Source of the DNA: Haliotis asinina
Taxonomy: Eukaryota; Mollusca; Gastropoda; Lepetellida; Haliotidae
DNA length: 64,000 nucleotides
Reading direction: 5' to 3'
NCBI RefSeq assembly: GCF_037392515.1
Contig: NC_090280.1
Coordinates: forward strand, 74,264,504 to 74,328,503
Positions 41,265 to 52,825 of this stretch are shown one piece after another. The translations under genes and the position numbers were made by a program. Below the pieces are notes generated by a model. It searched no databases. It worked only from the letters and a program-made list of their open reading frames with translations, and was not told the DNA's origin. Position 1 is the stretch's first letter. Every line of letters begins with the position of its first letter.

Positions 41265-42255
41265 GTGACTCTTCTTTGATACTGTTTCTTAAGATCCACA
41301 GTCATCATTATAGTGTAATGATTTTGTTTATATGTTTTGACTTCCAACTGTTTTCAATCGATCTGTAAGTTGAGGGTAGATCGACATACACCTGAACTAT
41401 ACGCCAGCACAATGTGATACTGGCTTGTCATTCTCGCAAGCCCTGTTCTAATAGGAAGTGTCCCGAGGACCACGCAAGCTGTACATACAGTAATAGAGGC
41501 TAGCACAGATTCCAGTGATTGACTTCATGAGTATCGATCTATAGATTTGAGATGTTGTATCACAAAATCTGACGATACGAAACTTGATGATACGAAACTA
41601 ATCAGCATATCTCCAGTCTGTAGCTAGAGTTACTCCCTCCGAAACTGACAGAGGACATGTACTGCCACAACGAATCAGAGCCATTGCCACCCACAAGCAG
41701 TACCATCCATTACCCATTAGTACAGTGGTATGGCGTCTGTCTAGGTTCCGGTCCCAAGGTTTGGTACATTTGTATAGTATGGTTGGACAAGATACTCAGA
41801 TCCACAGCTGTAAGATGGGTACCCGTGAGGATGTGCTGGTAATGTGAGTGTTTTGTTCATTGCGCCTAACAAGCAGCTTGGCTGAATGATTCCCAGGGAT
41901 TTGACAAAAAGGTATCGAAAAGTACAATAGTGGCCTATGACCCGTGATAGTGCACGTGGCTCCGTGATCAGGCAATGTGCCTAGATAAGAGCGCTATATA
42001 ACTGGACTATATAAAGTTGGTAATGGGACCGTAAATTGATCCCTCACTGATAGCCTTCTGATCTTTAATTACATAATGTCATTCTTTCATTTTGTCGCCA
42101 ACAAACGACTCCTCATGTCTCACAAACGGTGCTTGGACGTTACAGGGTTTTCCGTTTGTAGTGTGTGAGCATGGTCTTAATATAGTTCCATGTTAAAAAT
42201 TAAATGTCCAAATATCATCAATACTGAGTTGATAATTTATTCTCTCTAGATTACA

Positions 42256-42400
42256 GTGAGAAAGTGAATTCAGTTTTACGTCGCTTCAGCAATATTCCAG
42301 CAATATCCCAACGGGGTACACCAAACAGAAAGGGATATCACTCATTGTACCCATTGAGGGGAAACCGAACTCGGATCTCCGGCTTGACGAGCTAACCAGA
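42256..42400 (+). mobile_element. tRNA-headed SINE (second family)
   Basis: GTGAGAAAGTGAATTCAGTT, CAGCAATATTCCAGCAATAT, then AACCGAACTCGGATCTCCGG as the decayed B-box end. Confidence 0.7.
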
Positions 42401-42989
42401 TTTTTAAGCTGGACTTTGACAACAGTCAGCACACATCCAAGTGGAATGTCTTGTAAATAGTGGCATGACAAAGGGCATTGCTTGCATATCTCATTTCTAC
42501 TTGACTTGCCTGACTATCCATGGATCCGACAGGTAGAGTAATTTCTCATACCTTTAATATCCTATGCGTCAATACTATCTACACTAAACTAGTGCTCAAA
42601 AGAAACTATACACAGTAGAATAATACGTAATAATTCACAACAATAAAACTACACTTAGCCATATCGCACACTTACAGGCGCATCCCTTCCGGTTAAAAGT
42701 TAACGAATTGCCTAATCGTCGCACAAAAATACAAAACAACCTTTTGTGTTTTGGCGTGTTTTGAAGTCAGCGGTCGTCACACTCACTATCGATTCAACAT
42801 TTGATGACATTTGGCCAAAAAACGCTTTGTTTCTTTATGTTAAACTTCAGATTAGTTCACTAGTAATATACCAGTATACCACACCAGTACCATGAGCGAT
42901 CTAAGGTTACGCCGATCTCATCAAATTTATGTGTGGTTCCTTTACGCCAGTTCCCGTTGCTTTAGCAAGGCGTTGTAGCTCTGAGGGGT

Positions 42990-43108
42990 TTAGTCCTCCA
43001 GGGTATATCTGAACTTTAGTTTTGATCCCTCCATCTTGTCGACGTACACTCGATCAAACCATTCACTCATGGACACGGTGAACCAATTCTTCCAGTCACC
43101 GACCTGAC
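42990..43108 (-). CDS. SULT-B exon 5
   Basis: 119 nt, acceptor TCATTCCAG, TAA at 42992-42990. Encodes QVGDWKNWFTVSMSEWFDRV and ends FRYTLED. Confidence 0.93.
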
Positions 43109-46100
43109 CTGGAATGACACAAATTTGACCTAGGAATAGGCTTGACCTTGAACACTGTGAAACAACAGCATGAACTTGACCTGTGTGCATTCAAAAGGCG
43201 TAAATCTGACCTTGCAATAGCGCATTAAATGACACAAATATTTACTTTGAAATAACCTTGACCTTCAGGATAGTGAAAGTCAGGAGTAATTTGAAATGAA
43301 AGTATTCACTCATTGTAAATCCTATAATAACCTTGACCTTGATATTCACACAGTTCGAATGGTACATACATTCAGATGCGTAAGCCTATCCATACTATCC
43401 GTTTATTACTATCACTCACATCGACTATCAGCAACCTTTGTCTAGATGTCAATCTAATATTCCATTTCCACTAAACCTAGATTTCATATAACATTTTTAT
43501 GAATAAACACCTTATTATGATGTGTCGTGTTTTGTTCAGTAAATCCCGTGGTAAACATTCGTGAATGTTAAGCATTTGTTTCACCAAAGGCTGGTAGTCA
43601 TTTCATGAGGAACAAGACTGCGCATACACTTCTAACTAACTACAACTATAACAAAGGTCAAATTCATGAAATAGGCCATCTGCGCATTCATTTCCATCAT
43701 CATAAAAATATGTCGATAGACTACAGTCACTGTATAAATAGCTTAATGGCAGTATTTCAGCCATACTGTGGATATGCTGCAGCCATTGTCTCGGTTCATA
43801 GTACATCAGTATATTGGTATAGGAAGTTTGAGGTTCTCACAGCTGTAGCCCGGTAATGACTGGAGTGTGATGCTGGTAAAGGTCATACCATTCACTGACT
43901 CAACTTGGCAATGCATGCAGAGACCACTGGTGGCATAAGGAGTGCGTGTAGCGAACCCTGGTGGCATAAGCAGTGCATGCAGCGACCGCCTTTGGTATAA
44001 ACAGTGCATGCAGCGACCACTGGTGGCATATATGCAGTACATCCTGCTTGAAAATTCATGCAGGAACCATGGTGGCACTAACAGTGCATGGATCCTGACA
44101 ATGGATTGGCGACCACAGATAGCTTAATCTGCACACGCAAAGAGCACTGGTGGCATAACAGAGCAATCAGTCACCATTGGTAGTATAGGCAGTGTACGCA
44201 AAGTGGCAAAGAAGATACTACAACCCTGGTGAAATTTAACAGACAACAACTCATTCTTGAAGATGATCTGAGAATAGAACACAGGATGAGTGACGGAGGC
44301 AGGTAGCACCACGGAACTCCATTTTTCTCTTTCAGCGATTATGCAGTGAGTTGTACTTTGGGATACAGAAAATGTCTCTAGATTTGCCTAGAACGAACCT
44401 TTCCTGTACATTACTGGCAGGCCGTCGGGAGAGGTGTCGTACTGGCCTTTGTGTTCCCTCATCCTGCTGAAACTGCAGCTGTCACAGACCCTGTGCAGGA
44501 AGTCAGACGGATAGTTCTTCCCAAGGAAGTCGGAAATCTTGCGCACTTCTTTGTACGGATCCTGCAACACATAAAGCATAATGATATAGCTGGAATATTA
44601 CTGAAAGAGGCGTAAAACTAAGCTCACTCACTCATAATCCACTAGTATTGCTTTATTGAATTTGTTGGTGACCCTACCTCTTTAATGTCTTCATACATAA
44701 CTGACAGAACTGGGACATCCGGGTTGTTCTGTATTGCCTTCTCCCATTCACGCATGTAGTCAAACCACGACCCGTAGTCCACTATGGGTATAGAACAGAT
44801 ACATACATTGGTTACGCACGTCTGTCACTTCAGGAAGAACACGTATTGAAAGACATTAGATGAACTGAGGTTCACGTCACGTTTAAGATAACTGCACTCA
44901 TGTGGCGTCCGTGTGTGCGTGCGTGAGTGCGTGCCTTTTTATTCCCAGACTCATCTTATCAATATGAAGCTTCCCGCAAATAGTCGCGTCAGGGATTGAT
45001 ATCATGAGCTCGTACTGTCTCTCCCCGCCGGGTCACTAGGTCACTGTGTCCACCCAATCCACAATGTAGCCTTGACAAGCATTGGTGTCTAGGAACCAAC
45101 TCTAACCCAACATTTCAATGTGTCTGCCAGAAAACAAAATTGAGGGCGCGATGTCCATTACAATGTTCCTGGTGCATAAAGTGATTAACACGTTCGCTCC
45201 TCACGACGAAGATCCAGGTTTGAGTGAGTGAGTGAGTATAGTTTTACTCCACACTCAGCAATATTCCAGCTATATGGCGGCGGTCTGTAAATATTCGAGT
45301 CTGGACCAGACAATCCAGTGATCAACAACATGGGCATCGATCTGCGCAATTGGGAACCGATGACATGCGTCAACCAAGTCAGCGAGTCTGACCACCCGAT
45401 CCCGTTACGACAAGCATAAATGCCTTTTATGGCAAGCATGGGTTGCTGAAGGCCCCTTCTGCCATGGTACCTTCACGGGTCTCCATGTTTAATTCCCCAC
45501 ATGTGTACAATGTGTAAAGCCCATTCCTGGTGTCCCCCGTCGTGATACTGCCGGAATATTGCTAAGCGGCGTAAAACCATACTCACTCACTCGTACATAA
45601 ACTATTGAATGGGCGTGTCATTAGACAGAATAATTACCTCTTCCGTCTAAAACTAAGGGGAGATAATTCTTCCATTTCCCACTATAGTTGTACAGGTCTG
45701 CTAATCCCGTATGGTGATGGTAGTAAGAAACGAACAAATCCTTAGGATTTCTTGACAGAAATATTAACTTGCTCTTCTTCTGAGTGACTTCCGGGGGTAG
45801 CTGCGTGAACAACAGATGCGAATTTAGAGCCCTAGGAGATGGAAGTTGGTCGAAGTGGTCCTGATCAAATAGTTCCATCATCCCGTCATCCTTCTCAACG
45901 GGTTCCACTTCCGTCGTACCTGCCTGGAGCATGCGCACAATCTCCCAAACCCAGTGAGTACCTGAAACAACGTTTCAACATGTATCATAATTCAGTATTT
46001 ATGTATCTCTCACCGCTACCGTGTAGGCAATACCGGGTAAACTGTCGATATATGTGTACACAGCTTTGTCTGTGTATCATTATTTTGAGGACAAAAACTC

Positions 46101-47270
46101 AACTCGATATTCAAACTAAAGATTATAAACCTAAAGCAGACCCTTAACACCCGTATGTGAAGATTCCTCCTTGATATACGTTCCGATAAATCTCCACTAG
46201 TAGGCCTACGCATCTACGGCTCGACCCGATAATTGTATTACATACCTTCGCTGGCTCTGCCTTCTCATAGTCGCCAATAAGCCGTTACAGTCGAAGGAAC
46301 TCAACCAACAAAGAACTAGAATTTGTTCTTTACTAAGACAGTGCAATCCCAAATATGACATGTTACATTTGACCACTTTCTAAATGACATTGTGTAACCA
46401 TAGCTTTCGGCCGTGAGAGCCGTGCCAATGTACATCAAAGGAGTAAACAAAGTACGCAGTCTAGACTACCAGTGGTCCGACTTCCATTTTTTTGGACTCA
46501 ACCAAAAAGTGCCATAATTTGCCAGTGTGAACAAAGATCGCAGCAACAACCTGGAAGGCTATATTTAGGATAAAATTCGCACAGACAAACTGACAGGTGT
46601 GAAACCTTCAAACAATACATGCAAGAACTCCTTTTACAGCCTTCATGGTGCCTCTGCAACAATTGTGTTTCCAAAACTAATCCTAAAGATAGAGGCCTTA
46701 TGAGTGGTAGGCTCAACTTCAAGACGTAGATGCATCCAGGGTATCTTGATAATCTTGAGTTTGAATATCGATACCATGTACCGATTTATTATATTTGATA
46801 TTGTTTATGGAGGATGGTGAAAATCGGGCTTTGACGTTCTGTTAAGCAACTCATAATTTTCGCAAGAAATCACTTGCTTGGAGGGGTGGGGGGAGGGGAG
46901 GTGGGAATGGCTTTATTCTTTGTACATAACGTCTAACGTGGGTTATTGAAAATGCTCATCCATAACAAACATCAACATCCCACGCCAAATTTGAAACATT
47001 TTTTTCACTGTGTCCAGACGGATACAGGTTAGGCTCGCCTTCTGATTTAACTGTGAGAGTCAGTCACTTGTTTGTCACGGATAACAAAAGTCACTCCAGC
47101 TAAGACATACCTGATTTGGGGTAAGCACACACTATGACGTCATCATGGCGCATCTGGAACGTGCTCATGTTCAAGAATGCTTCAGGGGGAAAGGATGGGT
47201 AAAGACGACCTTGGATTTGTAGAAAGGTCAAAGTGTCTCCACCGGCGTCTGGTATTTTGACAGAGGTCAT
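42990..47270 (-). CDS. Cytosolic sulfotransferase SULT-B (5 exons, 289 aa)
   Basis: Exons 47270-47111, 45961-45638, 44781-44678, 44561-44399 and 43108-42990 give 870 nt with phases 1,1,0,1. The family transfers a sulfonate group from PAPS to hydroxyl or amino groups of small molecules. Key blocks: PAPS loop AYPKSGTHW; catalytic segment PRALNSHLLFTQLP with His in place; SRNPKDLFVSYYHH; VDYGSWFDYM; MYEDIKE; RKGQVGDWK; dimer motif KNWFTVSMSE. Length 289 is normal for the family. All introns have GT-AG ends. The start is the first ATG after an acceptor-like AG, with an upstream UTR intron likely. It lies about 10 kb from SULT-A in the same direction; identical intron positions show a tandem duplication. 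The substrate cannot be told from sequence. Confidence 0.95.
43905..44195 (+). repeat. ~32-bp degenerate minisatellite in SULT-B intron 4
   Basis: Units like GACCACTGGTGGCATAAGCA then GTGCATGCAGC occur about eight times with drift. It lies 200 bp from exon 4. Confidence 0.75.
44399..44561 (-). CDS. SULT-B exon 4
   Basis: 163 nt, acceptor GTGTTGCAG, donor AAAG/GTTCGT. Encodes DPYKEVRKISDFLGKNYPSD and ends PVMYRK before the split Gly. The segment 44584-44633 in the small intron next to it is a SINE end fragment. Confidence 0.92.
44678..44781 (-). CDS. SULT-B exon 3
   Basis: 104 nt, acceptor ACCCATAG, donor GAG/GTAGGG. Encodes DYGSWFDYMREWEKAIQNNP and VMYEDIKE. Confidence 0.93.
45175..45592 (-). 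mobile_element. tRNA-headed SINE split by a second SINE
   Basis: Outer element in reverse: TTCGCTCCTCACGACGAAGA before the insertion; AATTCCCCACATGTGTACAA to GTAAAACCATACTCACTCAC after it. It lies in SULT-B intron 2 boundary region (45637 is the start of exon 2's downstream intron). Confidence 0.75.
45222..45481 (+). mobile_element. Abalone-type SINE nested in the other SINE
   Basis: GAGTGAGTGAGTGAGTATAG to CTTCACGGGTC, flanked by CCAGGTTT (45214-45221) and CCATGTTT (45483-45490), a slightly decayed target-site duplication. Confidence 0.88.
45638..45961 (-). CDS. SULT-B exon 2
   Basis: 324 nt, acceptor TTGTTTCAG, donor AGAG/GTAATT. Carries THWVWEI, the catalytic His (codon CAT in PRALNSHLL) and RNPKDLFVSYY. 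Confidence 0.93.
47111..47270 (-). CDS. SULT-B exon 1
   Basis: 160 nt. Starts MTSVKIPDAGGDTLTFL, ends at AAATCAG/GTATGT inside the PKSG codons. Confidence 0.92.
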
Positions 47271-48506
47271 GGCTGTTTGGGGCGATGGATTTTAATCACG
47301 CTGTGACTACATCAAAACAGAAATACATCAGGTTTATATCACATCACATCACATATTATATCATATAATATCATGTCATATCTCACTCACCCGTAGAAGT
47401 GTAATATTTTAAAGGCAACATTACACTGGTGTAATATGGCGTCATGACAGTTACAGTTATGACGTCACACTGCTAATATCTCTGGTATCACATTGTTGGC
47501 AGTTTCTATCAATTTATAATATACATAAACAGACTACTAATCAGAATATTAAACTCGCTTCAGTGAAAACTTTAGCATCAAACTCGCTTTTGCTCATAGA
47601 CGCGTTTGATAAAAATAGTATTATGCCAAAGGTCGTTTAGTATCCTGTGTAGATCATATCATCAATAATGATTACATTACAATACAATGCATTACAACGT
47701 TCACTCAGCAGTAAATTTAGCAGTTGCGATAGAAATTCTTCTCGATCGATAAATGTGTAAATCTGACCCTTTTTTAATGTTATTCCCATCCTAACATTTT
47801 GCTTCTAGTTCATATTGTCTTACAAAATTGGAAATCAATGACAACTCCGAAGTGTGAATAAATATATTTTCCGCTGTTTTTAGTAATGTTACCAAATGTG
47901 GATTCCTTAGTGTGTTCCCTTGTTGCGATGCTGCGTTACGAGAGAGCGCTTTACGACTAATCTACCACATCGCTCCGATGCATATTTTCGATATTTAAGC
48001 GAAATGTGTTTATCCTGCTTTGAACAGAACTTCAGTCGCCGGGGGGTCGATGGAGATCAATAACTGTTATAAAGTTGGTTATACACATGATCAGGAATCA
48101 GTGGTGCCAAAAAATCGGAAAAACGTCACCAGGTCTTACCTGGGAATTGAACCCACGATTTTCCATTAAAGGCCTACCTTACACTAACTAAACCTTTGCC
48201 AGTACACAAATTTATGAATGTACTCCACACGAAGTGAGCGTAAGTGTTCAGCGGCAATAAACTTCCAGAACCAAGGACTTTCTGATACTCGAATTCACTC
48301 TTTACGCCGAAGACCCGGGTTCGATTCCACCCACATATGTATGTTATAGTGTCTAAATCAGGAGAGTCATCGTCCAAGAATTTCTAAAAAAAACTAAAAC
48401 TATGTAGCCAGGACATATGAGACTTATTTGTTATTATTTAATCTGCGTTCCTGCGTTGTTTTTCTATCAGTCCATTGATGAGTCCCTGTCCATTGTTGAC
48501 AAAACT
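47271..48506. other. Upstream flank of SULT-B; no gene
   Basis: Includes CATCA/CATAT-rich low-complexity DNA (47335-47390) and SINE-head scraps at 47935-47980 and about 48130-48340 (GGGTTCGATTCCACCC). Confidence 0.4.
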
Positions 48507-48556
48507 GCGTGTGTGCGTGTGCGTGTGCGTGTGCGTGTGCGTGTGCGTGTGCGTGT
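48507..48556 (+). repeat. GTGTGC microsatellite
   Basis: About eight units of GTGTGC. Confidence 0.9.
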
Positions 48557-48754
48557 ACACTGATAAAGTTTAGTCCGGCATTCCGTCTGTCTGAGTAGGG
48601 ACAACCGCGAGCTGGATTATGCCTCTCGTAAGAAACACCCTGAGGTTCAACTCACTTCATTCATGTATGCTTGTTTCCCATACCCTGTGTAAGCAACTAA
48701 AGAAAGAACTCAACTATTCATTTGTTTTCGTCAACGCACCATACCAACCGTTGA

Positions 48755-48850
48755 CAGGTACAGTGTCTGACGCCCATTTCTGGTGTTCCCAAACTGTTGA
48801 CATTGGTGGAATATTGCTAAACGCGGCGAAATCTATACTCAGCCACTCAT
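48755..48850 (-). mobile_element. tRNA-headed SINE fragment
   Basis: CGCCCATTTCTGGTGTTCCC and GTGGAATATTGCTAAACGCG, the body and end of the second family, without the head. Confidence 0.65.
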
Positions 48851-49474
48851 TCACATGGATGTTACGAGGCTGCTTTCTCTTAACTTCCGTTTCTTTCTAC
48901 CCTCTTAAAATGCGTATCCGAATGGTCTTCGACGACAATGATTTGTTTAGTGTCACTGTTAGATTGTGAACATCAGCATAGACTTCCGATCACACATTGT
49001 ACCCATATGGGGAACATGGGGTCTGTTGCGAGACAAGGGGGCGCTTAGTGTGTAGGCTAGCCAACCGTTCTTCTTCTAATAAAACCACAGGACCAATAAA
49101 ACTGAAACTTCACTTTTATGTCTTCACCAGTAATGACACCCCACTCTGTTTAAGAGGTTCGAATCTATTATACATGCTTCGGTATTTATACTAGAAGCTA
49201 CTTAACCGTGTCCACGCTACTGCTCTGAGATTCTCCCCAAAGTGGTTTTGGGCACAGTAAAAGTCTACATACCAGACGGAGGAAGCCGATGACTTGGGTG
49301 TGTTTCCCCTTCATAATCACATTGTTGTGCTGTTTGCGTGATGAGAAAGGTTTTCTTAGACAATTAGAAAACATACACGGCACTTTGAGAAAAGTCATAA
49401 AACCTCTTTTTAAGCCGAGTGTACTTTGTCCTACAATAGATCATATTTGGATGATTGCAGATTTTAGATTTGTT

Positions 49475-49745
49475 GAATACTGGAATATTGATGCCATATT
49501 GGAATACTGATGCCATATTGGAGTATTGATGCCACATTGGAGTATTGATGCGACATTGGAGTATTGATGCCACATTGGAGTATTGATGCCATATTGGAAT
49601 ACTGATGCCATATTGGAGTATTGATGCCACATTGGAGTATTGATGCCACATTGGAGTATTGATGCCATATTGGAATACTGATGCCACATTGGAGTATTGA
49701 TGCCATATTGGAATATTGAAGCAATACTGGAGTATTGATGCAACT
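49475..49745 (+). repeat. 19-bp minisatellite (about 14 units)
   Basis: Unit TTGATGCCACATTGGAGTA with a few variant positions (ATATTGGAATACTGATGCC type). Because 19 is not a multiple of three and no unit frame has a stop on the minus strand, all three minus frames read the same 19-residue repeat (for example HQYSNVASILQCG). These open frames are a by-product of the repeat. Confidence 0.92.
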
Positions 49746-50820
49746 TTTACGATGACTCGCGGCTGTTTCCTTTCGCAATTTAAACTGTCAAATATTTATA
49801 CCGATAAGAGTCAGTATCAGTGTTGTGGCGCTGTTTCAATACATAATCATGTTAGACGACAAAACCACGTGACCAGTAAAAGGAATGGTTTTACTTTATG
49901 CGCTGCTGAACTTAGAAGCCGGTTTTACAGCATATGTTATGACTCTCTCTCTTAAACTGGGTATCAGAGGCTCACACCATGTTGGATACCGTGACATCAA
50001 TAAACAAATCTCATCGATACAAGAGAGAATGAGTGAGTGAGCCAATTCTCTGACGTCAATGGACACATGTCTCATGACACAAAAGTGAGTAAGAGAACTG
50101 AGTTATATATCAGTTGCATCAATGTGCATTTGACGTCAATAGACAAATGTCTCGTCGATACAAGGGTGAGCGAATGAATTGGTTTTGAAGTCAACTGAAT
50201 TTATGTGCATTTGGCATAAATGAACAAATATCTCGTGACACAAAAATTAGACTAAAGCCACCTTGAACGGCATACCAGCTGTTTTGCTGTGTGCCACCAG
50301 GATGAGGAACGAAGGTCCGAGTCTCTGATGTTTACCTCTGTCGAATATCACTCTGAGGCATGCACAGTGTTTTGGCGTGCCAAGGGGAGGTAATAGGAAT
50401 TAAATCATTAGCGTAAACATGAGCATTCAGCAATGTATATGATGTTTGCAAAGTTACAGAACGAAAACGATATAAACACGATAGGAGAATTATTTTACTG
50501 TGGAATGATGTACGAACAAAGCGACAATGGAAGTTCCTATTTCCCACTATTTTTTTTCTGTTTCCTGTGTATATTTTTAAAAACCCGATTCTACCAATTC
50601 TGCTATTTCTGAAATTGCTAACATGACCGTCAAAAACAGCAATTTCCAGGCAGTATATGCGTGAAATTGAAACCTGTCGAAAGATATTGATTAAAGAATA
50701 CTAATTCAAGTATTGAATGAATTCAATGCAGCATTGACAGGGAAAACATTGGAAGTAAGGTGAAGTGGATACAGGAAACCGACGGAACTTAGAGGGAAAG
50801 AGAATAGAGTCAAAGGAAGG
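49746..50820. other. Intergenic, no gene
   Basis: Three loosely repeated stretches of GACGTCAATGGACACATGTC type at about 50050-50240, otherwise AT-rich. Confidence 0.4.
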
Positions 50821-51098
50821 AGTCAGTGAGTATGGTTTTACGCCGCTTTTTACGCATTATCATAGCGGAGGAAACCAGAAATGGGCTGTCCGTAAATAAT
50901 CGAGTCCTGACCAGACAATGCAGTGATCAACAGCATGAACATCGATCTGCGCAATATTGGGAACCGATGACATGTGTCAACCAAATCAACGAGTCTGACC
51001 ACCCGATGTCGTTAGTCGCCTCTTACGACAAACATGGTCGGCTGATATGGCAAGCATGGGTTGCTGCAGGCATATTCTACACCGGCCCTTTACGGGTT
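50821..51098 (+). mobile_element. Chimeric SINE (second-family head, abalone-type body)
   Basis: Starts AGTATGGTTTTACGCCGCTT and GGAAACCAGAAATGGGCT as in the tRNA-headed family, then switches to GTCCGTAAATAATCGAGTCC and continues as the abalone-type SINE to CCTTTACGGGTT. Confidence 0.75.
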
Positions 51099-52410
51099 CG
51101 GGGAAGAGAGGGAAAGGAAAATACGAAGAGAAAAGTGAAAGGGAGCAAGGTTGATTTGGAACGCAGAGGGATGGAACAAACTAAAGGGATATTTCCTGGA
51201 CAAAGACAGGTAACAGTGGATTAAGGCAAATAACACCTACCTGTTTCCTTGCTGTTTCTGGTCCCTCTGCAATACATGCACAGCCCCCTGCCATGCTCCA
51301 CCATGTGCTGTTTGACAATGCTGATCCGGCAAACACTTAAGTATGGACGAAAACTCAGAAAGGAGATTTAAGAAGTCACGTCAGAAGGGAACCCTACTTG
51401 TTTTAATGAAAAACCATTCCGGAAATAATTCGCCATTATTCCTCCCATACTTAACGTGAACGCAAAATGGAATGGCGTCTTTCACTAATCAATTTTCTAG
51501 TCATGTATTGAATTTCCGTCCGAACCATCTGTGTGGTTAAATGAAATGAACAGTTAGGAGAGATTGTGGTAATGCGTGATTATACACTGCTAAGAGACGA
51601 TCACCACCTTGGAACCGTTGTCCTGCAAATCCTTAATGGTTTTAGCGCCACTATGCGAAGAAAGGAGGAGCAGCATGGAGGCCAATATATATGATGCCGT
51701 TTCCAATCAAACTTTCCCCTTCTCAGGGGATCGTGTATGTATGTACGTTGTTCGCAAACTGAAAGGGAGAATGGTGAAGTCCTCAGTGGATAACATGTAT
51801 GGAAGTGCAAAGGAAGATGTGCGCCTTCGAAGAGGGAGACATGGGTAAGATTTGTGTCAATCTATTGCAGTCAACAGGGATTAACCGCAAATCCATTAAT
51901 CCGGGGGCAGTACGTTCCGAGGCATTTATTTCAGAGACAGTGATGTTTGAACTGTGATCGTGTCCATTGTCCTCCAAATATACACTGTCTTGAAGACGGG
52001 TTATCAGGGACCTATATATAGGAGGTATTATAGTACTGTGAAGTGTTTTTGAGTAGAAAACGTGTCTGTAAGATGTGCATATACTGGAAGTGCCTTTTAC
52101 ATGATTTAAGTGTGTTCACGCAGAAACCGATGCAGAAATATGGTGTTTTGTACATGCCAAAGGTGAAGTTCGAAATAGCATCTTTGGTGCTGGGAACGGG
52201 CACGTTATCAACAGGACTTCCAACGGACTGATCGTTGCGTAGTGGATAACTCTAAGCAAAATGTTAGCATTATAACAGCATTACCGTGATGGAAACATGA
52301 CAATGTGAATGTCATTACACATTGCACCCGCGTTGAGGATCAAACCATTAGTTAAAAGGATCTCATGAATGCCAGGTTCAGAACTGATCTTCAATGAGCC
52401 ATGATTGTCT
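51099..52410. other. Intergenic, no gene
   Basis: Short open frames on both strands (for example 51609-51848 plus) show no motif I recognise and no flanking splice sites that convince. Confidence 0.35.
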
Positions 52411-52580
52411 TACAAAAACACTAACGGGATCGGGTGGTCGGGCGCGCTGGCGTGGTTGACACGTCATAGTATTCCATTTGCGTCGATCGGTTCTCATGCT
52501 GTTGGTCACTGAGTCACCAACACGCTTATTGACTACGGACATATAGGTGGAATACTGAGTGCGGTGTTGAACAAGAAATC
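52411..52580 (-). mobile_element. Abalone-type SINE fragment
   Basis: CTAACGGGATCGGGTGGTCG through AATACTGAGTGCGGTGTTGA. Confidence 0.7.
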
Positions 52581-52673
52581 ATTAAACAACGCACAGAGCA
52601 CATGGCTAACCAACCGATCACAAAGTCTATTCCTAAACGTACAATGCGTGTAGGTCATCCCAAACTTGAAAAT

Positions 52674-52825
52674 GTAAGTTTCTGTTGACATATAAGTTGT
52701 CCTTGACATGTAAGTGATCCCGTGACTTGCACATTCACAAGGACATGTACTTGTTCTGTGACATGTATGGTCTCCGCGACATGTAACTGGGACGTGAAAT
52801 GCACGGTCTCTTTGACATATAGGTT
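52674..52825 (+). repeat. Degenerate tandem repeat, ~27 bp
   Basis: Repeats of GACATGTAAGT-type words (TTGACATATAAGTTGTCC, TTGACATGTAAGTGATCC, TGACATGTATGGTCTCC). Confidence 0.6.

Noticed and set aside
49475-49745. CRISPR-like array
   Set aside because: Units are contiguous with no unique spacers, and the genome is eukaryotic.
49364-49778. Three overlapping open frames on the minus strand encoding repeated peptides
   Set aside because: They arise from a 19-bp stop-free minisatellite; no start context or splice signals support a gene.
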